DNA of 64,000 bases, from positions 69,338,567-69,402,566 of the forward strand of contig CM043970.1 in the NCBI GenBank assembly GCA_014529385.2. Direction: 5' to 3'. Under the pieces are notes generated by a model. That model was not told the origin of the DNA and did not search any database. It saw only the letters and a list, made by a program, of their open reading frames with translations. Of this stretch, positions 59,746 to 64,000 are shown one piece after another. The stretch's first letter is position 1, and every line of letters starts with the position of its first letter. The position numbers and the translations under genes are program-made. The stretch comes from Adiantum capillus-veneris (Eukaryota; Streptophyta; Polypodiopsida; Polypodiales; Pteridaceae).

Positions 59746-60130
59746 AAAGACTTACGAAGCCCTGGATAGAGTACTTACCTTTGGATTGACTTGTTGTCAA
59801 TTTCCACTTGATTCGATTGCAACTTTCTATCAAGCTACCTATTCCTTTTCTGCAACCTGATTCTTGTATAGATTTGGTAAAGTTAGCTATTCTGTCACAA
59901 AAGCTGTACTAACTATTGTGATTGGTCTGTGTGTATCACTTCAAATCAAGCTATGGGAGTCACCAAATGACTTTCAGATTCGACTTTGGCAAAAAATCAA
60001 AGTATTAATCTGCAACTTGGAAAGTGAGTGAACATGTACCAATTTGGATTCGATTGAACCCAAAATTGCCCGGTGACATTGTATTATGTTGGTTTAACAT
60101 TGTACAAATTCAAAAGTCAAAACTAGTGTT
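59746..60130 (-). other. Leader of the gypsy element
   Basis: Non-coding sequence between the Gag start and the copia LTR. A donor-like AGGTAAGT occurs near 59778 on the minus strand. TTTGGTGACTCC near 59973-59962 weakly resembles a primer-site sequence of plant gypsy elements. No LTR copy matching the region below 53.3 kb was found, so the true 5' LTR may lie beyond the copia insertion. Confidence 0.45.
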
Positions 60131-60357
60131 TGTTGGAATTAGGGTTGCAGAGAAACGCACACAGCTTGGAGAAGACGAAGGAAGCTCAAGGCACACAATA
60201 GAAAGTGTGTTACTTAGTGTGCAATAGAAAGATAGATAGCCCTAGAGTAATGGGCTTATATACAATACACGGGGGGAAAAACCTCCTAAAGAGGGAAAAA
60301 ATGCCTGGGCGGTCCTAATGTGCTCACACACATTACTACCACATGTATATGGTAACA
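60131..60357 (-). repeat. Copia 3' LTR, 227 bp
   Basis: On the minus strand it starts TGTTACCATATACATG right after the polypurine tract and ends CCCTAATTCCAACA. The TG...CA ends and short length suit copia. The adjacent GTGTT (60126-60130) would be the target duplication, but the other copy is outside the window. Confidence 0.75.
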
Positions 60358-60369
60358 AATCTCCCCTGG
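60358..60369 (-). other. Copia polypurine tract
   Basis: CCAGGGGAGATT on the minus strand immediately precedes TGTTACC of the 3' LTR. Confidence 0.75.
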
Positions 60370-60541
60370 AATGATGTGGTGAACAAGAGTTGGCATATGA
60401 GTAAAGGGAAGTGCCATGCCCCCCCTGAGGACATGATCAGTACACAAAGGGAAATAAGCCCAAATCTTTGTAGAAAGCTTCAAGATTCTCATGAGACAAT
60501 GCCTTTGTTAAAAGATCTGCAAGGTTGTCCTGTGTTGGCAC

Positions 60542-61243
60542 CTAAGCCAAGCTGATCTCTCCTCCTAAGAGCCTCTCCCTGACATAGTGGTAATGCACCT
60601 CAATGTGCTTTGTGTGAGCATGAAAAACTGGGTTCCTCGCAACTTCCAATGCGCTCTGATTGTTAGTGTAGATAGTGTTGGCAGTATCCTGTCCAACACC
60701 CAAATTAGCGATAAGGCGTCTGAGCCATACACATTCAACCGTAGCTGTGAAGACTGTCCTATACTCAGTCTCATAACTCAAAGTGGCCACAATAGGTTGC
60801 TTCTTGCTCAACCATGATATACATGAGCTGCCAAGCATGAAACAAAAACCACTTGTGGACAGTTGCATGTCAAAACAACCAGCCCAATCTGAGTCCAAAA
60901 AAGCATGTAAGTCTGGCGGCAATGATCCTCCCTTGGGATAAAACAAGCCAAGATGTAAAGTTCCACTAAGGTAGCGAAAAGTCCTCTTGACAGCCTCCCA
61001 ATGCTTAGACCCTGGGCTATGCATAAATCTACTGACCTGTGAGACTACAAACTGAATATCTGGCCTCGTGTTGCATACATAAATGATGCATCCAACAACA
61101 GTTTGGTCAAGAGTGACATCAGCAGGATCTCCAGCATCATGTAGACTCAACTTCAAACCTCTTTCCATAGAAGTGGCAATAGGTTTGCAATCCTCAAGTT
61201 CAAACTTACATAGCAATGTCTCTATGTAACTTTTTTGACACAA
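60542..61243 (-). pseudogene. rnh: Copia RT end and RNase H
   Basis: A 233-codon frame covers the RT/RNase H connection (YIETLLCKFELEDCKPIATSM...RPDIQFVVSQVSRFM) and RNase H (HAFLDSDWAGC, LSYETEY, NQSALEVARNPVFHAHTKHI). The usual Asp before NQSA is Asn (YTNNQSA), a G-to-A change at an active-site position. It ends at a TAA close to the polypurine tract, a normal terminus for the polyprotein. Confidence 0.88.
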
Positions 61244-61270
61244 GGCAATACCACCATCACACTCCTTAAA

Positions 61271-61894
61271 CTATATACCCAAGTAATGATGCAACAGCCC
61301 CATATCCTTCATCTTGAAAATAGCATTCAAATCAGCCTTAAATTCAGCAATATGTCTCTCATTCGGTCCAATGATTAGCAAATCATCTACATAAATAACC
61401 ACAATGAGAAGCACATCACCCTCACGCTTTACATACAATATGCTTTTTATTGGACTGTTACAAAAGCCTTGCTTGATCAAATGAGTGTTAGCTTTGTCAT
61501 ACCAAGCACGAGGAGATTGCTTCAACCCATAAAAAGCCTTGTTACATTTGCACAGTTTGTCCTCTTGTCCTTTATTGACAAATCCGCAAGGCTACATTAC
61601 ATAAACTTACTCAAATATGTCACTATTCAAGAAAGCAGTAACAATGTCTGATTGATGTACATCCCAACCAAAACGAGCTTCCAATGCACATAGAAAATGC
61701 ACATTAGTCATACGACAAGTGGGAGAAAAAGTCTCTTCATAATCTATGCCTTTTTGTTGTGCATAACCCTTTGCAACAAGTTGAGCCTTATGGCGATCAA
61801 TCTCACCATCCGGCTTGCATTTCAAGTTGTACACCCACTTCGTACCAATGGCCTTTTTTGCTAGGAGGCATATCACATAAAGTCCATGTGTCAT
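61271..61894 (-). pseudogene. rt: Copia reverse transcriptase
   Basis: The first part (61894-61607) has GTKWVYNLKCKPDGEIDRHKA, YEETFSP and DVHQSDIVTAFLNS with the first catalytic Asp. The second (61525-61271) has QSPRAWYDKANTHLIKQGF and the intact YVDD at about 61393-61382. Stops and a frame change lie between about 61610 and 61525. Confidence 0.88.
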
Positions 61895-62216
61895 TTTCTA
61901 TAAGTGCATCATATTCTGATTGCATGGCAGCCATCCAATTTTTTGAATTTTGTGCTTCATCAAAAGACAGAGGCTCCTCAACATCATGTAAGCTAGACAC
62001 AGCCAAAGCATAACAATGTGATGCATACGATGCATGGAGAGAGCTTGAACGAGTACAACTAGACAAAGGTGCATCCAATTTACGATCACGCAATGTATGC
62101 ACCAGCCATTTTGGCATACCTGTAGCCTCCTCATTTTCAACCCTTTCCTCATCAAGTACATCATGTACATTTGCATAAGTAATAGGCTGATCTGTAACAT
62201 TTTCAGAAACCCCCAT
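61803..62216 (-). pseudogene. Copia integrase-RT linker
   Basis: A poorly conserved, acidic linker, with EEPLSFDEAQNSKNWMAAMQSEYDALIENDTWTL marking the start of the RT region. A frame change near 61870 leads into the RT frame. Confidence 0.7.
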
Positions 62217-62219
62217 AGG

Positions 62220-63130
62220 CTATACATTTTCCTCATTGTAATTTACATTCGAACTTCCACCACTGAAAAGAGGCAAAAAAGTGTCATAAATGTCATGTGA
62301 GCTTACATTACTATCTCTAGTACATGACAGCAAGAGTTGAACAGAGTCTTCCACAAAAACTACATCTCGAGAAACCAAAATACGCTTTGTTTGTAGATGA
62401 TACAACCAGTAACCTTTGCTTTCAGCACTATAACCAACAAAAATACATTTGGCAGCCTTATCATCCAATTTTCTGCGCTATGTTTGTGGCACCAAAGCAT
62501 ATGCCAAACAGTCAAAACCACACATATGCTCAATAGAAGGCTTTCTATCATGGCATGCTTCATATGGAGTAATTGACTGGAAAGCTTTTGTAGGACACCT
62601 ATTTAGTACATAAGTGGCACACATGATGGCCTCAAGCCAAAAAGAATGCGGAAAATCTTGACTTTTGACCATACATCGTGCCATTTCCCTAAGTGACCTG
62701 TTTTTCCTCCTAGCAACACCATTTTGATGAGGTGTACAAGGCATTGTACATTGGTGTTTTATCCCATGACTAGCGAGAAATGCATTGAATTCATGAGACA
62801 TATACTCCCCCCCTCGATCCGAACGGAGGGTGCCCATAGTACATTTCAAGACATTTTCAGTCATAGCCAGAAATTGTTTGAAGCACATAACAACTTCGGA
62901 CTTTGCTTTAAGAGGAAATACCCATGCATGCCTGGATTAATCATCAATGAAAGTCAGGAAGTATAGGTAATTGCCCAAGGACGGAGTTTGCATGGGCCCA
63001 CAAACATCACTATGCACAAGCTGCAACCTACATGTGGCCCGAGCTGAACCATCCTTTGGAAACTTAGAATGCTACATCTTACCCAAAATACAGCCTTGAC
63101 AAACATGTTCGGCAGGTACTTCAAGAGGCG
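62220..63130 (-). pseudogene. int: Copia integrase
   Basis: The GAG-pre-integrase Cys pair (VCQGCILGKM, about 63100) precedes a core with [10 protein letters not shown] (first Asp, about 63010) and LRSDRGGEY (second Asp, about 62817). At the third catalytic position the usual GVAERKN is GVARRKN, so Glu is lost. The C-terminal portion (KAAKCIFVGYSAESKGYWLY, ILVSRDVVFVE) is at 62468-62236. Stops separate the pieces. Confidence 0.85.
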
Positions 63131-63417
63131 GCAAAGAAGCAACCATATTAGCTTTCTACAAATGCAGCAAACTGGCATGAGCAAGTGTGAAAGAACTGCC
63201 ATTAGAAGCAGTAAGCACAATATTTCCAAATCCCTGAACTGGATAACAGGCATTGTTGGCACAAGTAACAGAATTCCCATGAGGGACATACGAGAGAGAG
63301 GTGAAAAACTCACATGTGAGGTAATGTGCTTTGTAGCATCACTTGGAAATACCACACATGTGAATCTGCAGCAAAAGCTGACATGCATGCATCATGGATA
63401 GCAGGATTGTAAGTGCA
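63130..63417 (-). pseudogene. Copia protease remnant
   Basis: A degraded protease region: PSDATKHIT replaces the DSGATKH-type active site at about 63345, and the following segments (VTCANNACYPV, IVLTASNGSSFTLAHASLLHL) are in another frame. Confidence 0.6.
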
Positions 63418-64000
63418 CTATGCGCTAAAAGCCCATTCGACATCAACATCAGTATTACAGTCTCCTTTTATAGAAGACTCAACAATGGCTGCATTTGTAG
63501 TGGAACCAACATTTGCAGTGGAACCACCCTCTTTCTTCTTAGCCTCTTTTGCCTTCAACTTAGGACATTGCTTGACCAAGTGATCATTAGCTTTAGAATA
63601 ATGGCAACACGTCTTCTTTTTGCCCGTATCACCAGAATTACTAGAAGAAGTTCTGCCAGTAGAAGGATTGGGAACAAAAGTTTTTCCACTCGCAACAGAA
63701 CCATAAGACGTGGCTACATTGTTGTTACCACCCTTTCTTTGAGAAACAATAAAAGCCTGTTCAACTTCACGTTGTCTAGTCCTATTTTTTTTTGGAAAGT
63801 GACTCTTGCAACAACAATGTGCATAATGCATCAAACTTGACAACTTCAGGATGTCCTTGGGTCATAAGTCTCCAAGTACTAGCAAAAGTCTGGTAAGAAT
63901 TTGGTAAGGCATCAAGAACAGTCTACACAAGGGAGCTGTCTGAAATGACTTCACCTGCAAAAATAATGTGCTCATTGATATCCTTGACACCAGCAAGAAA
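63418..64000 (-). pseudogene. gag: Copia Gag, C-terminal part
   Basis: From the window edge the sequence reads through TVLDALPNSYQTFASTWRLMTQ (copia gag/UBN2 type) with one in-frame TAG at about 63925, then a basic linker and the knuckle CCHYSKANDHLVKQC, where the second Cys has become Ser. The start lies outside the window. Confidence 0.75.

Larger units (their letters stand above)
53267..60130 (-). mobile_element. Decayed Ty3/gypsy element (Tat/Athila-like) with protease after integrase
   Basis: Read on the minus strand the order is: Gag start (59745), gag domain (59200 to about 58250), pre-RT linker and RT (57934-56737), RNase H (56534-56016), two H2C2 zinc fingers, integrase core and C-terminal region (to about 54600), then an aspartic protease (54338) and a WVPK tail (to 53619). 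The pre-RT phrase IDLAKQGEEPGPGYIANDIT and AWSYKDLKGVDPE are of the non-chromovirus Tat/Athila type. Many stops and frameshifts show it is defunct. A purine tract plus TGTTAACATG at 53298-53267 may mark the 3' LTR border; the upper border is set by the adjoining copia LTR. LTRs are not established. Confidence 0.8.
60131..64000 (-). mobile_element. Ty1/copia retrotransposon, 3' part, decayed
   Basis: Read from the right edge the order is Gag, protease remnant, GAG-pre-integrase, integrase, RT, RNase H, polypurine tract and 3' LTR, which is the copia order. The 5' LTR and the start of Gag are outside the window. Frameshifts and stops occur throughout. Confidence 0.9.

Noticed and set aside
59968-60130. 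Gypsy 5' LTR end next to TTTGGTGACTCC
   Set aside because: The primer-site resemblance is weak, and I could not find the same terminal sequence at the other end of the element.

Overview
This is a piece of a plant nuclear genome dominated by repeats. It carries Ty3/gypsy and Ty1/copia LTR retrotransposons with plant-type signals (a tRNA-Asp primer site, Tat/Athila-like pol motifs), one single-exon gene of a type I associate with large plant families, and a long homogenised satellite. A seed-free plant such as a fern is my guess from the unnamed gene family; the window itself only supports 'land plant'. I recognise no ordinary single-copy host gene, tRNA, rRNA or CRISPR array.

Layout. (1) 1-33365: a tandem satellite in one orientation. 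About 38 copies of an ~867-bp dimer made of ~425-bp and ~442-bp monomers, which differ mainly by an 18-bp indel. Each monomer is itself built of ~50-bp subunits starting with GGTCCACCACTTGTCCAA. (2) 33366-42259: a structurally complete LTR retrotransposon inserted in the satellite, with 578/576-bp LTRs, an AAGGT target-site duplication, a tRNA-Asp primer site and a polypurine tract. It encodes only Gag and an aspartic protease, in broken frames, with no reverse transcriptase or integrase: a TR-GAG-like non-autonomous element. (3) 42260-43735: the satellite resumes in register and then decays. (4) 43736-46430: AT-rich DNA with microsatellites, a 90-bp minisatellite and a GC-rich patch, without a convincing gene. 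(5) 46431-48335: older, diverged arrays of the same satellite subunit, including 368-bp tandem copies, running up to (6) 48425-51652, an intact 1075-codon ORF with a DUF7869-like core. (7) 53267-60130: a decayed minus-strand gypsy element with an unusual order: Gag, RT, RNase H, two H2C2 zinc fingers, integrase core and C-terminal region, then an aspartic protease and a WVPK-rich tail. (8) 60131-64000: the 3' part of a decayed minus-strand copia element whose 3' LTR abuts the gypsy leader; its 5' end lies outside the window.

How the parts relate. The satellite core unit links three compartments: the 33-kb array, its shoulder after the retrotransposon, and the region upstream of the DUF7869-like gene. 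The two gypsy elements share a protease plus WVPK tail, so they may be related, one keeping pol and the other lacking it. Most of the short antisense ORFs in the satellite are by-products of a stop-free repeat unit and not genes.
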